Assembly: GCF_000467125.1 (NCBI RefSeq)
Contig: NZ_BATJ01000010.1
Location: forward strand, 1-64,000
Length of the DNA stretch: 64,000 nucleotides
Source: Vibrio proteolyticus NBRC 13287
GTDB lineage: Bacteria > Pseudomonadota > Gammaproteobacteria > Enterobacterales > Vibrionaceae
Direction: 5' to 3'
Shown here: positions 36,795 to 46,931 of the stretch, piece by piece
Position numbering within the stretch: the first letter of the stretch is position 1
How the letters are laid out: every line of letters begins with the position of its first letter
Notes under the pieces: model-generated
Seen by the model: the letters and a program-made list of their open reading frames with translations, nothing else
Database searches by the model: none
What the model was told of the DNA's origin: nothing
Made by a program: the position numbers and the translations under genes

Positions 36795-36935
36795 ATGGAC
36801 TTTTGGCTTGATCTCCTATTTGGTAATGCAGTGGGGCTATCTTCAATGATAGTAATCTTTGGCGCTTTGGGTCTGATGCTGTTCTACGGCGGTTTCTTCA
36901 TTTACAAGGTTATGAACGACAAATCTCCTCACTAG
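36795..36935 (+). CDS. Small membrane protein (DUF3149-like)
   Basis: 46 residues: MDFWLDLLFGNAVGLSSMIV, then one long hydrophobic helix (about 15-40, FGALGLMLFYGGFFIYKV) and a polar tail MNDKSPH. Size and sequence fit the DUF3149 family of single-pass inner-membrane proteins; function is unknown. The ATG has a strong TTGGAGG site eight bases upstream and a terminator follows, so it is an expressed single gene despite its size. The FNR-like box suggests a link with low oxygen or respiration. Confidence 0.85.
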   Translation: MDFWLDLLFGNAVGLSSMIVIFGALGLMLFYGGFFIYKVMNDKSPH

Positions 36936-36976
36936 ATCGCTTAGCACCTATTCGTAGAGTAGTGTGACGCTATGCA

Positions 36977-37009
36977 CCGGATTAGATTGCCTGTCTAATC
37001 CGGTTTTTT
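36977..37009 (+). terminator. Terminator of the DUF3149 gene
   Basis: CCGGATTAGA/TCTAATCCGG, 10-bp perfect stem with a 7-base loop, then TTTTTT. Confidence 0.92.
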
Positions 37010-37103
37010 ATTGCCTTTAAGACTGAATTGAAAAGATAAGTGATCACTCACCTTTTTCGGTTGGTATAATCCTGTTACTGATCCCTACCTGTGAGATGCC
37101 GTT

Positions 37104-37685
37104 ATGTCTCATGACGATGATTTTGCCCTCTTCCATGAAATGATGGGAGACGTCAAACCGCTCAAAAACGATACCGCGGAACTGAAAAAAAGCCACAGCG
37201 TGACCGAAGCGCAACTGGCCAAACGTGAGGCCGCCATCTGGCTTACCGAAGATGACCCTGAGTATCTGTCGACCGAACATGCCAGTATGCTCAAGCCGCA
37301 AGACGTGATCGAGTTTAAGCGTGACGGTGTGCAGGAAGGCGTCTATCGCAAACTGAGGCTCGGGAAGTACCCGATTCAGGCTCGGCTGGATTTGCACCGA
37401 AAAACACTGAAAGAAGCCCGTGACGAAGTCATTTCCTTCTTGCGTCAATGCATCGCTATGGATATCCGCACGGTTGTGATCGTGCATGGCCGGGGGGAAA
37501 AATCCAACCCGCCAGCTCTGATGAAAAGCTATGTGGCAACCTGGCTGACACAAATACGCGACGTGCAGTGTGCTCACAGTGCACAGCGCTTCCACGGCGG
37601 CACCGGGGCGGTGTACGTCTTGCTCAGAAAGAGCAGCGACAAAAAAATGGAAAACCGGGAGCGCCACCAAAAACGCATGGGCTAA
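37104..37685 (+). CDS. smrA: Smr-domain endonuclease SmrA
   Basis: 193 residues with a single C-terminal Smr domain (about 90-175): LDLHRKTLKEA, the VVIVHGRGEKS loop and FHGGTGAVYVLL. Family proteins related to the MutS2 C-terminus have nicking endonuclease activity. The charged N-terminus (FALFHEMMGDVKPLKND) is shared with E. coli SmrA (YdaL). Cytoplasmic. The ATG at 37104 has only a weak ribosome site. A long open frame on the opposite strand is a shadow. Confidence 0.9.
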   Translation: MSHDDDFALFHEMMGDVKPLKNDTAELKKSHSVTEAQLAKREAAIWLTEDDPEYLSTEHASMLKPQDVIEFKRDGVQEGVYRKLRLGKYPIQARLDLHRKTLKEARDEVISFLRQCIAMDIRTVVIVHGRGEKSNPPALMKSYVATWLTQIRDVQCAHSAQRFHGGTGAVYVLLRKSSDKKMENRERHQKRMG

Positions 37686-37781
37686 CAGCACCATTAATGG
37701 TACACTCCGCGCAGATAGTGAGCAGCTTTAATAGCTGCTCTGTTTTTACCGATTGCCGTTGTGAAACGTAGAGAGAACAAC

Positions 37782-38801
37782 ATGTCACAAGATTCAGCAA
37801 AACGCCTCAATAAATACATCAGTGAGACAGGTTACTGCTCTCGTCGCGAAGCCGATAAACTGATCGAACAGGGTCGGGTAACCATCAATGGTACCGTTCC
37901 GGAAATGGGGACAAAAGTCCTTCCCGGAGATGATGTCTGCATCGACGGCAACCCGGTTAGCGCCAAAGAAAAGCCGATTTATATTGCGCTGAATAAGCCG
38001 ACCGGTATTACCTGCACCACCGAACGTGATATTCCGGGCAACATCGTCGACTTCATCGGGCATAAAAAGCGTATTTTTCCAATTGGCCGTCTCGATAAGC
38101 CGTCTGACGGTCTGATTTTCCTCACCAATGATGGTGATATCGTTAATAAAATTTTACGCGCCGGGAACAATCACGAGAAAGAGTACGTTGTTCGGGTCGA
38201 CAAACCTGTCAGTGATGAATTCATTCGCCAAATGAGCGCAGGCGTCCAAATTCTCGATACCGTCACCCTGCCATGCAAAGTGACGCGTGAAACCAAATTT
38301 TCTTTCCGTATCGTCCTGACACAAGGTCTTAACCGTCAGATTCGCCGGATGTGTGAAGCTTTGGGGTACGAAGTGTTTAAGCTGCGTCGGGTACGCATTA
38401 TGAACATCACTCTGGACGGTATTCCTAACGGCCAGTGGCGCTACCTGAGTGACGCGGAAGTGAATGACATTCTGGCGATGTGTGAAGACTCCAGCAGCAC
38501 CGAAGAAGCATCAAAAGTCGACAGCCAGGGTAAGCGCATTCGCAAAGCCACGGATGCTAAGCTCTTTGACAGCCGGGAAGAAAATCAAAACTCCAGTGCT
38601 CGCCGAAATCCAAAGAGCCGCACGTTTAAAGGCAACAATGCCGACGCATTCCGCCACGCGCCGAATTCGAAAAAAGGTCGCGGCCCACAAAAGCCAACAT
38701 CCGAAAGTCACAAACCGTACCGAAAGCCAGCAGCAGGTCACTCGGCGCCACGGCCAAGTGCGAAACCTCGCACCGGTGGTACTCTCAGCCTGAAAAAATA
38801 A
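37782..38801 (+). CDS. rluF: 23S rRNA pseudouridine(2604) synthase RluF
   Basis: Isomerises U2604 of 23S rRNA. 339 residues: S4 RNA-binding domain (about 7-60, [20 protein letters not shown]) and an RsuA-type catalytic domain with the active Asp D105 in [11 protein letters not shown]. About 95 further residues form a basic, low-complexity tail rich in Lys, Arg, Pro and Ser ([16 protein letters not shown]). Start: ATG at 37782 with GAGAG upstream is chosen over an in-frame GTG at 37761. Family choice of RluF over RsuA/RluB/RluE rests on the S4 N-terminus and long tail. Confidence 0.9.
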   Translation: MSQDSAKRLNKYISETGYCSRREADKLIEQGRVTINGTVPEMGTKVLPGDDVCIDGNPVSAKEKPIYIALNKPTGITCTTERDIPGNIVDFIGHKKRIFPIGRLDKPSDGLIFLTNDGDIVNKILRAGNNHEKEYVVRVDKPVSDEFIRQMSAGVQILDTVTLPCKVTRETKFSFRIVLTQGLNRQIRRMCEALGYEVFKLRRVRIMNITLDGIPNGQWRYLSDAEVNDILAMCEDSSSTEEASKVDSQGKRIRKATDAKLFDSREENQNSSARRNPKSRTFKGNNADAFRHAPNSKKGRGPQKPTSESHKPYRKPAAGHSAPRPSAKPRTGGTLSLKK

Positions 38802-38810
38802 ATCACCAAT

Positions 38811-38838
38811 AAAAAGGGGAGCGTCATGCTCCCCTTTT
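38811..38838. terminator. Bidirectional terminator, rluF and upp
   Basis: AAAAGGGGAG/CTCCCCTTTT stem with a 7-base loop between the converging genes. Confidence 0.9.
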
Positions 38839-38858
38839 CTATTCAGGGTTATCGCGTG

Positions 38859-39485
38859 TTATTTCGTACCAAAAATCTTATCACCCGCGTCACCCAGTCC
38901 CGGAACAATGTAGCCTTTGTCGTTCAGCTTTTCGTCGATCGCAGCAGTGTACAGCTCAACATCCGGGTGTGCTTTTTCTAACGCTTCAATCCCTTCCGGC
39001 GCCGCCACCAGCACCAGAACTTTGATCTGATTACAGCCCTGCTCTTTCAGAAGGTCGATAGTGGCGATCATCGAACCACCAGTAGCCAACATCGGATCCA
39101 CCACCAGCGCGATACGCTCACCGATGTTCGAAGCCAGCTTGTTGAAGTACGGAACTGGCTCCAGGGTTTCTTCGTCACGGTAGATACCGACCACACTGAT
39201 ACGTGCACTTGGCATGTGCTCCAGAACACCATCCATCATACCCAGACCTGCGCGCAGAATCGGTACAACAGTCACTTTCTTGCCTTTGATCTGATCGACT
39301 TCTACCGGGCCGTTCCAGCCATCAATGGTTACTTTCTCAGTTTCAAAGTCCGCGGTTGCTTCGTAAGTCAACAGACTACCTACTTCTGTTGCTAGCTCAC
39401 GAAAACGCTTTGTGCTGATATCACCTTCTCGCATTAGACCGATCTTGTGCTTCACTAGAGGGTGTTTAACTTCAACAACTTTCAT
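38859..39485 (-). CDS. upp: Uracil phosphoribosyltransferase Upp
   Basis: Makes UMP from uracil and PRPP (pyrimidine salvage). The start ATG at 39485, with GGAG upstream, gives exactly the usual 208 residues; the frame is open further upstream to 39614 but that extension is not family-like and overlaps the PurR box. Motifs: [16 protein letters not shown] at the N-terminus, the PRPP loop [11 protein letters not shown] near 128-138 and [17 protein letters not shown] at the end. Divergent from purMN, the arrangement conserved in gamma-proteobacteria. Confidence 0.97.
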   Translation of the reverse strand: MKVVEVKHPLVKHKIGLMREGDISTKRFRELATEVGSLLTYEATADFETEKVTIDGWNGPVEVDQIKGKKVTVVPILRAGLGMMDGVLEHMPSARISVVGIYRDEETLEPVPYFNKLASNIGERIALVVDPMLATGGSMIATIDLLKEQGCNQIKVLVLVAAPEGIEALEKAHPDVELYTAAIDEKLNDKGYIVPGLGDAGDKIFGTK

Positions 39486-39583
39486 TTCCATCTCCGGCTT
39501 AGTATTGGCAATTTTTAAACAAACTTTCCGATTATAAACGATTTCCCTCTCAATATCTTGATCTGAGCTAAGATAAAAAACTC

Positions 39584-39599
39584 GCGCAAACGTTTGCTC
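39584..39599. promoter_or_regulatory. PurR operator between upp and purM
   Basis: GCGCAAACGTTTGCTC has the perfect palindromic core GCAAACGTTTGC of the PurR box and differs from the ideal 16-mer at the ends only. It lies 66 bases before purM and could also repress upp. Confidence 0.88.
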
Positions 39600-39664
39600 T
39601 TTGTGTTTAAGCACTGGTAGAATAGCGCCGTTTTCATATCCAACTTAAGTTCGAGGACTTTCCC

Positions 39665-40705
39665 GTGAGCGGTAACAACTCTTCTCTTAGCTACAAAGAC
39701 GCTGGTGTAGACATCGATGCAGGCAATGCGCTTGTTGACCGAATCAAAGGTGCAGTAAAACGTACTCGTCGTCCTGAAGTGATGGGCGGTATCGGCGGTT
39801 TTGGCGCTCTGTGCGAACTGCCAACGAAATACAAACAGCCGGTTTTGGTTTCCGGTACCGATGGCGTTGGTACGAAACTGCGTCTGGCTCTGGATATGAA
39901 CAAACACGATACCATCGGTATTGACCTGGTTGCGATGTGTGTCAATGACCTGATTGTTCAAGGTGCTGAGCCGCTGTTTTTCCTAGATTACTACGCGACA
40001 GGCAAACTGGATGTCGATACCGCAGCCGATGTGGTCACCGGGATCGCCGATGGTTGTGTTCAGGCAGGTTGTGCCCTGATTGGTGGCGAGACCGCTGAAA
40101 TGCCGGGCATGTACGAAGGCGAAGACTACGACGTTGCAGGTTTCTGCGTTGGTGTTGTTGAAAAAGAAGACATCATCGACGGTGCAAAAGTACAAGCCGG
40201 TGACGCACTGATCGCGGTTGGTTCAAGCGGCCCGCACTCAAATGGTTACTCGTTGATCCGCAAGATCCTGGAAGTCTCTGGCGCGGACAAAAACGAAGAG
40301 CTGGATGGTCGTACCATCGGTGAACACCTGCTGGAACCCACCAGAATTTACATCAAGTCAGCGCTGAAAATGATCGCCGAACACGACATTCACGCCATTT
40401 CTCACATCACTGGCGGCGGCTTCTGGGAAAACATTCCACGTGTATTACCACAAGGCACTAAAGCGGTGATTGATGGAAACAGCTGGGAATGGCCAGTCAT
40501 TTTTAAATGGCTGCAAGAAAAAGGCAACGTCACGACACATGAAATGTATCGCACCTTCAACTGTGGTGTCGGCCTGATTGTCGCACTGCCAAAAGCGCAC
40601 GCCGATGCTGCGGTTGCTCTGTTGCAGCAGGAAGGAGAAAACGCTTGGATCATCGGTGAAATCGCTGATGCTCAAGCTGGAGAAGAACAGGTAGAGATCA
40701 ACTGA
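39665..40705 (+). CDS. purM: Phosphoribosylformylglycinamidine cyclo-ligase PurM
   Basis: AIR synthetase, fifth step of purine synthesis, ATP-dependent, cytoplasmic. 346 residues, with PurM signatures [29 protein letters not shown] and [11 protein letters not shown]. Start is a GTG at 39665, with GAGGA seven bases upstream and the conserved [13 protein letters not shown] following. Two bases separate its stop from purN; the pair is controlled from the PurR box upstream. Confidence 0.98.
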   Translation: MSGNNSSLSYKDAGVDIDAGNALVDRIKGAVKRTRRPEVMGGIGGFGALCELPTKYKQPVLVSGTDGVGTKLRLALDMNKHDTIGIDLVAMCVNDLIVQGAEPLFFLDYYATGKLDVDTAADVVTGIADGCVQAGCALIGGETAEMPGMYEGEDYDVAGFCVGVVEKEDIIDGAKVQAGDALIAVGSSGPHSNGYSLIRKILEVSGADKNEELDGRTIGEHLLEPTRIYIKSALKMIAEHDIHAISHITGGGFWENIPRVLPQGTKAVIDGNSWEWPVIFKWLQEKGNVTTHEMYRTFNCGVGLIVALPKAHADAAVALLQQEGENAWIIGEIADAQAGEEQVEIN

Positions 40706-40707
40706 GC

Positions 40708-41346
40708 ATGAAAAGTATTGTTGTTTTAGTTTCAGGAAATGGTTCCAACTTACAAGCGATTATCGATGCTTGTGAAACCAGCATTAATAATGGCAAAGTG
40801 ACCGCTGTTTTTTCAAACAAAGCAACTGCTTATGCTTTAGAGCGTGCCAAGAAAGCCGGGGCAGCAGGTGTCTTTCTCGATCCAAAGTCATTCGATACCC
40901 GTGACGCTTTTGATCATGAACTGATGAAACAGATTGACGAGTACAGCCCGGATTTGATTGTGCTGGCTGGTTACATGCGCATCCTGAGCGGTGAATTCGT
41001 TCGCCATTACATGGGGCGCATGATCAACATTCACCCCTCACTGCTACCGAAATATCCGGGCTTAAATACCTATCAACGCGCCATTCATGCGGGTGATGAA
41101 GAGCATGGCACCAGCGTTCACTTCGTGACTGAGCAACTGGATGGCGGGCCGGTTATCCTCCAGGCAAAAGTGCCCATTTTCGATGACGATACCATCGACA
41201 CGCTGACTGAGCGGGTTCAAACGCAAGAATACAAAATCTACCCACTGGTGGTGGAATGGTTTGTAAACGACCGCCTGGAAATGCGCGGCGGTAAAGCGTT
41301 TCTCGATGGCAAGCAGCTTGGTATTCATGGCTACGCCAGCGAGTAA
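40708..41346 (+). CDS. purN: Phosphoribosylglycinamide formyltransferase PurN
   Basis: Transfers formyl from 10-formyl-THF to GAR, third step of purine synthesis. 212 residues; the N-terminal GNGSNLQAI (10-18) binds phosphate, the catalytic trio is in NIHPSLLPKYPG (Asn and His) and the later Asp. TSVHFVTEQLDGGPVILQ is the conserved core. Its ATG follows purM by two bases, so it is translationally coupled. Confidence 0.97.
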   Translation: MKSIVVLVSGNGSNLQAIIDACETSINNGKVTAVFSNKATAYALERAKKAGAAGVFLDPKSFDTRDAFDHELMKQIDEYSPDLIVLAGYMRILSGEFVRHYMGRMINIHPSLLPKYPGLNTYQRAIHAGDEEHGTSVHFVTEQLDGGPVILQAKVPIFDDDTIDTLTERVQTQEYKIYPLVVEWFVNDRLEMRGGKAFLDGKQLGIHGYASE

Positions 41347-41361
41347 AATACTCACGCGATC

Positions 41362-41394
41362 AAAAAAGGGTTGATGTCTTATCAACCCTTTTTT
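41362..41394. terminator. Bidirectional terminator, purMN and yafJ
   Basis: AAAAAAGGGTTGA/TCAACCCTTTTTT, 13-bp stem with a 7-base loop between converging genes. Confidence 0.93.
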
Positions 41395-41406
41395 CTTTTC
41401 CTGGAA

Positions 41407-42252
41407 TTATTCCAGAGGCTCAGTCGGCGCCTGATTCCCCGGCTTGGCCGCTGCAAACGGCACATCATGCAGCTGTGCCGCATTACCATCGATCAATTCA
41501 CCGAAATGAAACAGACCGTATTCGCCAGGCTTCATCCGATGCCAGTTTTCGTTATCGGTCAGTGGCTGGGTCGCGATCACCGAGACAATGTCATTCGGGG
41601 TGGTTTCTTCCTGAAAGTTGATGGTCACATCTTCATCAATCAGGGTCGCCTTGCCAAACGGAGCCCGGCGGGTAATCCAGTACAGATGATTGGTGCAGTA
41701 GGCCATGACATATTCCCCGTCAGAAAGCAGCATGTTGAATACTCCTTTCTCTTTGAGGACGCCACAGCGCGCTGCCACGAACTGGAAAACACCAATCATG
41801 TCCTGAGGTGGCTCTGGGAACTTCTCTTCCATCTCGTTGAGCAGCCAGCAAAAAGCCAGCTCGCTGTCGGTCTGGCCCACCGGCCTGGTCCGACCGGTGT
41901 CCATGTCCAAATAACCTGACAACTGCCCATTGTGCGCAAATGTCCAGTAACGTCCCCAAAGCTCGCGAGTGAACGGATGGGTATTTTCCAGATTCACGCC
42001 CCCACGGTTCGCCTGTCGGATATGACTCACAACCGCGCAGCTTTTGATCGGATAGTTCTGCACCCATTCCGCGATCTTAGACTGGCAGCTCGGGTTAGGG
42101 TCTTTAAAGGTACGAAACCCTTTCCCTTCGTAAAAGGTGATCCCCCAGCCATCACGATGTGGGCCGGTTTTTCCTCCCCGCTGCATCAGTCCGGTAAAGC
42201 TGAAACAGATATCGGTGGGTACATTTGCGCTCATGCCGAGCAGTTCACACAT
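41407..42252 (-). CDS. yafJ: Class II glutamine amidotransferase-like protein YafJ
   Basis: 281 residues that begin MCELLGMSANVPTDICFSFT: Cys2 is the N-terminal nucleophile of Ntn-type glutaminases after Met removal. Further family motifs are GPHRDGWGITFYEGKG, SHIRQANRGGVNLENTHPF and WTFAHNGQLSG, the oxyanion/glutamine-binding segment. No synthase domain is attached, so the acceptor is unknown. It follows gmhA by 33 bases, as lpcA-yafJ in E. coli, so they are probably co-transcribed. Ribosome site is weak. Confidence 0.92.
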   Translation of the reverse strand: MCELLGMSANVPTDICFSFTGLMQRGGKTGPHRDGWGITFYEGKGFRTFKDPNPSCQSKIAEWVQNYPIKSCAVVSHIRQANRGGVNLENTHPFTRELWGRYWTFAHNGQLSGYLDMDTGRTRPVGQTDSELAFCWLLNEMEEKFPEPPQDMIGVFQFVAARCGVLKEKGVFNMLLSDGEYVMAYCTNHLYWITRRAPFGKATLIDEDVTINFQEETTPNDIVSVIATQPLTDNENWHRMKPGEYGLFHFGELIDGNAAQLHDVPFAAAKPGNQAPTEPLE

Positions 42253-42285
42253 GGTTTTAAAAACTCCCTGATCGCCCTATAAGGC

Positions 42286-42861
42286 TTATTCCATTTCTTT
42301 TTCAATCAATTGAATCACGATGTGGATGATCTTGATGTGCACTTCCTGAATACGATCTGCGTAACCAAAATGCGGTACCCGAATTTCCACATCCGCCAGA
42401 CCAGCCATCTTGCCGCCGTCTTTACCCGTCAGAGCTATGGTTTTCATCCCTTTGGCTTTGGCCGCTTCAATCGCTTTCAGAATATTGCCAGAGTTACCAG
42501 AAGTCGATAAACCGAACAGTACGTCCCCTTCAGAGCCGACCGCTTCGACATAACGAGAAAAGACGTAGTCGTAGCCAAAATCGTTACTGACGCAAGAAAG
42601 GTGGCTCGGATCGGAAATCGCAATACCAGGGTAACCCGGACGATTGTCTCGGTAACGCCCCGTCAGCTCTTCAGCAAAGTGCATCGCATCGCAGTGAGAG
42701 CCGCCGTTGCCGCAAGACAACACTTTGCCGCCTTGTTTGAACGAATCCGCGATCACTTTGGCCGCAGCTTGAATCTGAGCGATATTGTGATCATCGCTCA
42801 GGAATTTATGCAGAACGTCGGCCGCTTCGTTTAATTCACTTCTAATCAGATCCTGGTACAT
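42286..42861 (-). CDS. gmhA: Phosphoheptose isomerase GmhA
   Basis: Converts sedoheptulose 7-phosphate to D-glycero-D-manno-heptose 7-phosphate, the first step to LPS core heptose. 191 residues with a SIS-type fold: [37 protein letters not shown] and [20 protein letters not shown]. Usually a Zn enzyme; His/Gln ligands are in [14 protein letters not shown]. The ATG at 42861 has AGAG upstream. Divergent from fadE across 305 bases. Confidence 0.97.
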   Translation of the reverse strand: MYQDLIRSELNEAADVLHKFLSDDHNIAQIQAAAKVIADSFKQGGKVLSCGNGGSHCDAMHFAEELTGRYRDNRPGYPGIAISDPSHLSCVSNDFGYDYVFSRYVEAVGSEGDVLFGLSTSGNSGNILKAIEAAKAKGMKTIALTGKDGGKMAGLADVEIRVPHFGYADRIQEVHIKIIHIVIQLIEKEME

Positions 42862-43097
42862 AGGTTCATCTCTTATTTGTTATTTCGTTTACGCTCCGGG
42901 GAGAGCGCACGGTTAATCTGAGTTTACTCAAACAATTCTCACTGTCGATAGTGAAGCGGTAAGAATTCTGTCTTTCTCGCTATTTCTGTTACCTCAGGGT
43001 CTGCCACAGCTCACCTATTTAGAATATTCACTCTACTGAGATCACTTTTTGCACACTTTCATGTTTTACATTTCATTAATATTTTGATTACACTTAT

Positions 43098-43119
43098 AAC
43101 TGGTTAGACCACTTATAAT
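43098..43119 (+). promoter_or_regulatory. FadR operator overlapping the fadE -10 region
   Basis: AACTGGTTAGACCACTT (43098-43114) closely matches the 17-base FadR box AACTGGTCNGACCNGTT. It abuts a TATAAT (43114-43119), so bound FadR would block RNA polymerase, as for fad genes in the absence of acyl-CoA. The rest of the 42862-43166 spacer shows no gene. Confidence 0.82.
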
Positions 43120-43166
43120 ACGTCACATATCCAAACAGCGGGTATGTTTCAGAAGGAACAATAATT

Positions 43167-45611
43167 ATGGACATCTTGCTCTCTACACTTGGTTTCCTCG
43201 CGGTACTCTCTGCGTGCCTTTATCACAGGACGTCGATCGGCACCGCGCTGACCGTCCTGACGGTTACCATGGCGGCGTTAACCATCTTTGGTAGTGTCGG
43301 CCCAATCAGCTGGGTGGTGTACCTTGCAGCGGTGGCACTGCTGGCCGTCCCATCAGTACGTCAAAAGCTGATCAGTGCGAAAGCCCTGTCACTGTTTAAG
43401 AAAGTCCTGCCAGCGATGTCACAGACAGAAAAAGAAGCTCTCGATGCCGGCACGGTATGGTGGGAAGCGGAGCTGTTCAAAGGCAAACCAGAATGGAACA
43501 AACTGCATAACATTGCCGCCCCGACATTAAGCGCGGAAGAGCAGGCTTTCCTGGATGGCCCGGTCAACGAAGTGTGTGCCATGGTCAGTGACTATAAGGT
43601 CACGCATGAACTGGCCGATCTGCCTCCGGAAGTCTGGCAATACCTGAAAGACCACAAATTCTTTGCCATGATCATTAAGAAAAAATATGGCGGCCTGGAG
43701 TTTTCAGCTTATGCCCAATCGCTGGTGCTGCAAAAACTGACTGGTGTTTCTGGCGTACTGTCTTCCACCGTCGGCGTTCCAAACTCTCTGGGTCCCGGTG
43801 AACTGCTGCAGCATTACGGCACTGAAGAGCAAAAGAACCATTACCTGCCGCGCCTGGCGGAGGGGAAAGAGATCCCCTGTTTTGCACTGACCAGTCCGGA
43901 AGCCGGCTCTGATGCTGGCGCCATTCCCGATTATGGTGTGGTGTGCAAAGGCGAATGGGAAGGCGAAGAAGTACTGGGTATGCGCCTGACCTGGAACAAG
44001 CGTTACATCACGCTGGCACCGGTAGCCACTGTGCTTGGCCTGGCATTCAAACTGCGCGATCCTGACGGCCTGCTGGGTGACAAAGAAGATCTGGGGATCA
44101 CATGTGCCCTGATTCCGACTCACTTGAAAGGCGTCGAAATCGGTAACCGTCACTTCCCGCTGAACGTACCATTCCAAAATGGTCCGACTCGCGCGAAAGA
44201 CATCTTCGTGCCTCTTGATTTCATCATCGGTGGTCAGGAAATGGCAGGCCAAGGCTGGAGAATGTTGGTGGAGTGTCTGTCGGTCGGACGCGGCATCACC
44301 TTACCATCCAACTCTACCGGCGGTGTTAAAACGGCCGCTATGGCGACCGGTGCGTACGCCCGTATCCGTCGTCAGTTCAAACAGCCGATTGGTCACATGG
44401 AAGGCATCGAAGAGCCATTAGCGCGTCTGGCGGGTAACGCCTATGTGATGGATGCTGCCAGCAATCTGACGGTCGCTGGTATCGACTTGGGCGAAAAGCC
44501 GTCGGTTATCTCGGCTATTGTGAAATACCACTGTACCCACCGGGGCCAGCGCTCGATCATTGATGCGATGGACATCGTGGGCGGTAAAGGGATCTGTATG
44601 GGGCCGTCCAACTTCCTGGCCCGATCTTATCAGGGCGCACCGATCGCCGTGACGGTTGAAGGCGCGAACATCCTTACCCGTTCGATGATCATCTTTGGCC
44701 AGGGGGCGATTCGCTGCCATCCATATGTGTTAAAAGAAATGGATGCCGCTTACTCTGACGCCTCCGACGCAGTAGAACAGTTTGACAGCGCGCTCGCCGG
44801 CCATGTTAGTTTTACGATGAGTAACCTGATTCGCAGTGCGTGGCTTGGTCTGACGGATGGTCGTGGCTCTTCTGCCCCGACCAAAGACACTACTAAGCGC
44901 TACTATCAGCAACTCAACCGTTATAGCGCTAACCTTGCCCTGCTGGCCGATATTTCAATGGCCGTGCTTGGCGGCTCACTGAAGCGTAAAGAGCGCTTGT
45001 CTGCGCGCCTTGGTGATATTCTCAGTCAGCTGTACTTAAGCTCAGCCACACTCAAACGTTTTGAGCAGGACGGGCGATCAGCGGACGATCTGCCTCTGGT
45101 GCACTGGGGACTGCAAGACAGCCTGAAACAAGCGGAAGTCGCGATTGACGAGTTTCTGGCGAACTTCCCGAACAAAGTCATCGCAAAAGCCTTGCGGGTA
45201 TTGATCCTGCCATTTGGCCGCGTACGTAAAGCGCCAAATGACAAACTGGACAACCAGGTTGCACAGATCCTACAAACACCGTGTGCGACACGCTCTCGTC
45301 TGGGCCGATTCCAATACCTGGAGCCAACCGAGCACAACCCGGCTGGTAAAATTGAGCAGGCACTGACAGTGGTTCTGGAAGCAGAGCCAGTCTTCAACAA
45401 ACTGTGTAAAGCCCTCAACGAGCGTCGGCCGTTCATGAATCTGGACAGCCTGGCAGAAACAGGGCTGGAAAAAGGACTGATCAGTGAAGCGGAAGCTCAG
45501 CTACTGAAAGACGCCGAAACGCATCGCCTGTACACCATTAACGTGGACGACTTTGCCCCCCAAGCTTTGGCCGCAAAGCCACAGTATCCGGCCATGGATG
45601 ACGTGGCATAA
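43167..45611 (+). CDS. fadE: Acyl-CoA dehydrogenase FadE
   Basis: First step of fatty-acid beta-oxidation, FAD-dependent. 814 residues, the long gamma-proteobacterial form: two N-terminal membrane segments (about 1-60), then the ACAD domains, with [40 protein letters not shown] and [20 protein letters not shown], and a C-terminal extension of about 250 residues. The ATG at 43167 has AAGGAA upstream. Monocistronic, with FadR box and terminator. Confidence 0.97.
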   Translation: MDILLSTLGFLAVLSACLYHRTSIGTALTVLTVTMAALTIFGSVGPISWVVYLAAVALLAVPSVRQKLISAKALSLFKKVLPAMSQTEKEALDAGTVWWEAELFKGKPEWNKLHNIAAPTLSAEEQAFLDGPVNEVCAMVSDYKVTHELADLPPEVWQYLKDHKFFAMIIKKKYGGLEFSAYAQSLVLQKLTGVSGVLSSTVGVPNSLGPGELLQHYGTEEQKNHYLPRLAEGKEIPCFALTSPEAGSDAGAIPDYGVVCKGEWEGEEVLGMRLTWNKRYITLAPVATVLGLAFKLRDPDGLLGDKEDLGITCALIPTHLKGVEIGNRHFPLNVPFQNGPTRAKDIFVPLDFIIGGQEMAGQGWRMLVECLSVGRGITLPSNSTGGVKTAAMATGAYARIRRQFKQPIGHMEGIEEPLARLAGNAYVMDAASNLTVAGIDLGEKPSVISAIVKYHCTHRGQRSIIDAMDIVGGKGICMGPSNFLARSYQGAPIAVTVEGANILTRSMIIFGQGAIRCHPYVLKEMDAAYSDASDAVEQFDSALAGHVSFTMSNLIRSAWLGLTDGRGSSAPTKDTTKRYYQQLNRYSANLALLADISMAVLGGSLKRKERLSARLGDILSQLYLSSATLKRFEQDGRSADDLPLVHWGLQDSLKQAEVAIDEFLANFPNKVIAKALRVLILPFGRVRKAPNDKLDNQVAQILQTPCATRSRLGRFQYLEPTEHNPAGKIEQALTVVLEAEPVFNKLCKALNERRPFMNLDSLAETGLEKGLISEAEAQLLKDAETHRLYTINVDDFAPQALAAKPQYPAMDDVA

Positions 45612-45628
45612 CCAAATCACCGCCATGA

Positions 45629-45656
45629 AAAAGGGCTGCCCATGGCAGCCTTTTTT
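45629..45656. terminator. Terminator of fadE
   Basis: GGCTGCC/GGCAGCC stem, short loop, then TTTTTT on the plus strand; the A-run on the other side could also serve the converging gene. Confidence 0.9.
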
Positions 45657-45669
45657 ATTGCTCTGGTCT

Positions 45670-46923
45670 TCACTTTTTCGTTGGCATATCCAGTTGCATT
45701 TCAGGAATGGCCGCTCGCTTCATCCGAATTTTGCGCAGCACCAACCACACAATCAGGCCTAAAGCGATAGCCGCAATATTGCCGATAAGTATGATCATCG
45801 TGCTGCGTTGGCGCTGTGCTTCCCGCTCTTGCAACAAACGAATCTGTTCCAGCATCTCATCCCGCTTGGCTTGTTCTTCTTCCTGCAACCGACGCGTTTC
45901 CGCGATATTCACATCGTCCACTACGCTGTATGTTTTCTCCGTCAACGGGAACACTAACGGGCGACGCGTAGACAACTCTGACGCATACACTACCCCACTC
46001 CAGCGAAAATTACCCAGCTCATCGGCCTGCGGTACAATCAAGGTAACTTTCATCGCATCCTGGCTGGCCGCCTGTTCCACATCCAGTTTGTCACCCTGGG
46101 CGTTTTCATGTTCAATATGCGCGGCGATCGTGCCGGGCTCTATCATGCCCTGCTCTCCGGAGACGACGATCTGATGCGCCTGTTGTTTCTCACGAGCCTG
46201 AATAAAGGTAGCCTGAACTGGCGTTGGGTACACCAGCACTTCCTGCTCCTGAGCTCGGAGGAAGACTCCGTTTCCAGATGTAACCCGGACCCGATATTTG
46301 CCAGGTTGAGGGGAAATGGGCAGCGAGACCGTAAATATACCGTCACCCGGCAGCTCATCCAGACCGCGCCCATCGTCGGCAAATTCACCGATCACTTCCG
46401 GCACTGGACGGGCTTCGTTGGCCAGTGAATCTTCATTTTCAACAAACTTGGTAAAAGTGACTTTGAGTTTGACCCGGTCGAGAAAATCCCTCAGCACCAC
46501 AGGTTTATCTTCTGAGGTCAAACGCGCGGTGAACTTGATCTGTTCACCATGAAACAAACGACTGGGGAAAGTATCTGTGGTCAACTTGAGATGCGAGAGC
46601 AGCTTGATTTTGTTTTTCGGCGTTACTTTGCCAATCGCCTGCCAGGGGCCTGGCATCGGATCGTCAATGGTTACGATGTCCATCGCCGACTCCTGATACC
46701 AGTTGACATTGTCCGGGCTTTTCCACGAATAGTACTTCTTACCGTCGGGACGCACCAACACCACAGGCTGGGAGCGCTCAGCCCGATAAATCACAAAAGT
46801 AATCTGCTTGATGGTCGGATCAACTCGAAAACGGTTATCGAGCAGTGACAGGGAGGATTCCTCACTCGCCAGACTGTGTGTCGCTAACAATGCCCCAACC
46901 AGGGCCAGAAAAATCCTCAACAT
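45670..46923 (-). CDS. TIGR03503-like membrane protein of unknown function
   Basis: 417 residues. Signal peptide (MLRIFLALVGALLATHSLAS), a large periplasmic part with beta-sandwich-like repeats (DNRFRVDPTIKQITFVIYR, GDGIFTVSLPISPQPGKYRV), a coiled-coil (about 345-380, RLQEEEQAKRDEMLEQIRLL) and one C-terminal helix (STMIILIGNIAAIALGLIVW) with a short Arg/Lys-rich tail on the cytoplasmic side. The layout agrees with the TIGR03503 family, seen in vibrios and Shewanella near dnaQ (from memory). Function unknown. The ATG at 46923 has AGGAG upstream; it follows dnaQ by eight bases. Confidence 0.85.
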   Translation of the reverse strand: MLRIFLALVGALLATHSLASEESSLSLLDNRFRVDPTIKQITFVIYRAERSQPVVLVRPDGKKYYSWKSPDNVNWYQESAMDIVTIDDPMPGPWQAIGKVTPKNKIKLLSHLKLTTDTFPSRLFHGEQIKFTARLTSEDKPVVLRDFLDRVKLKVTFTKFVENEDSLANEARPVPEVIGEFADDGRGLDELPGDGIFTVSLPISPQPGKYRVRVTSGNGVFLRAQEQEVLVYPTPVQATFIQAREKQQAHQIVVSGEQGMIEPGTIAAHIEHENAQGDKLDVEQAASQDAMKVTLIVPQADELGNFRWSGVVYASELSTRRPLVFPLTEKTYSVVDDVNIAETRRLQEEEQAKRDEMLEQIRLLQEREAQRQRSTMIILIGNIAAIALGLIVWLVLRKIRMKRAAIPEMQLDMPTKK

Positions 46924-46931
46924 CCTTTCTC

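Noticed and set aside
37044..37694. 216-residue frame on the minus strand
   Set aside because: It is antisense to smrA, has no ribosome site and starts inside a core gene with clear domain motifs on the other strand.
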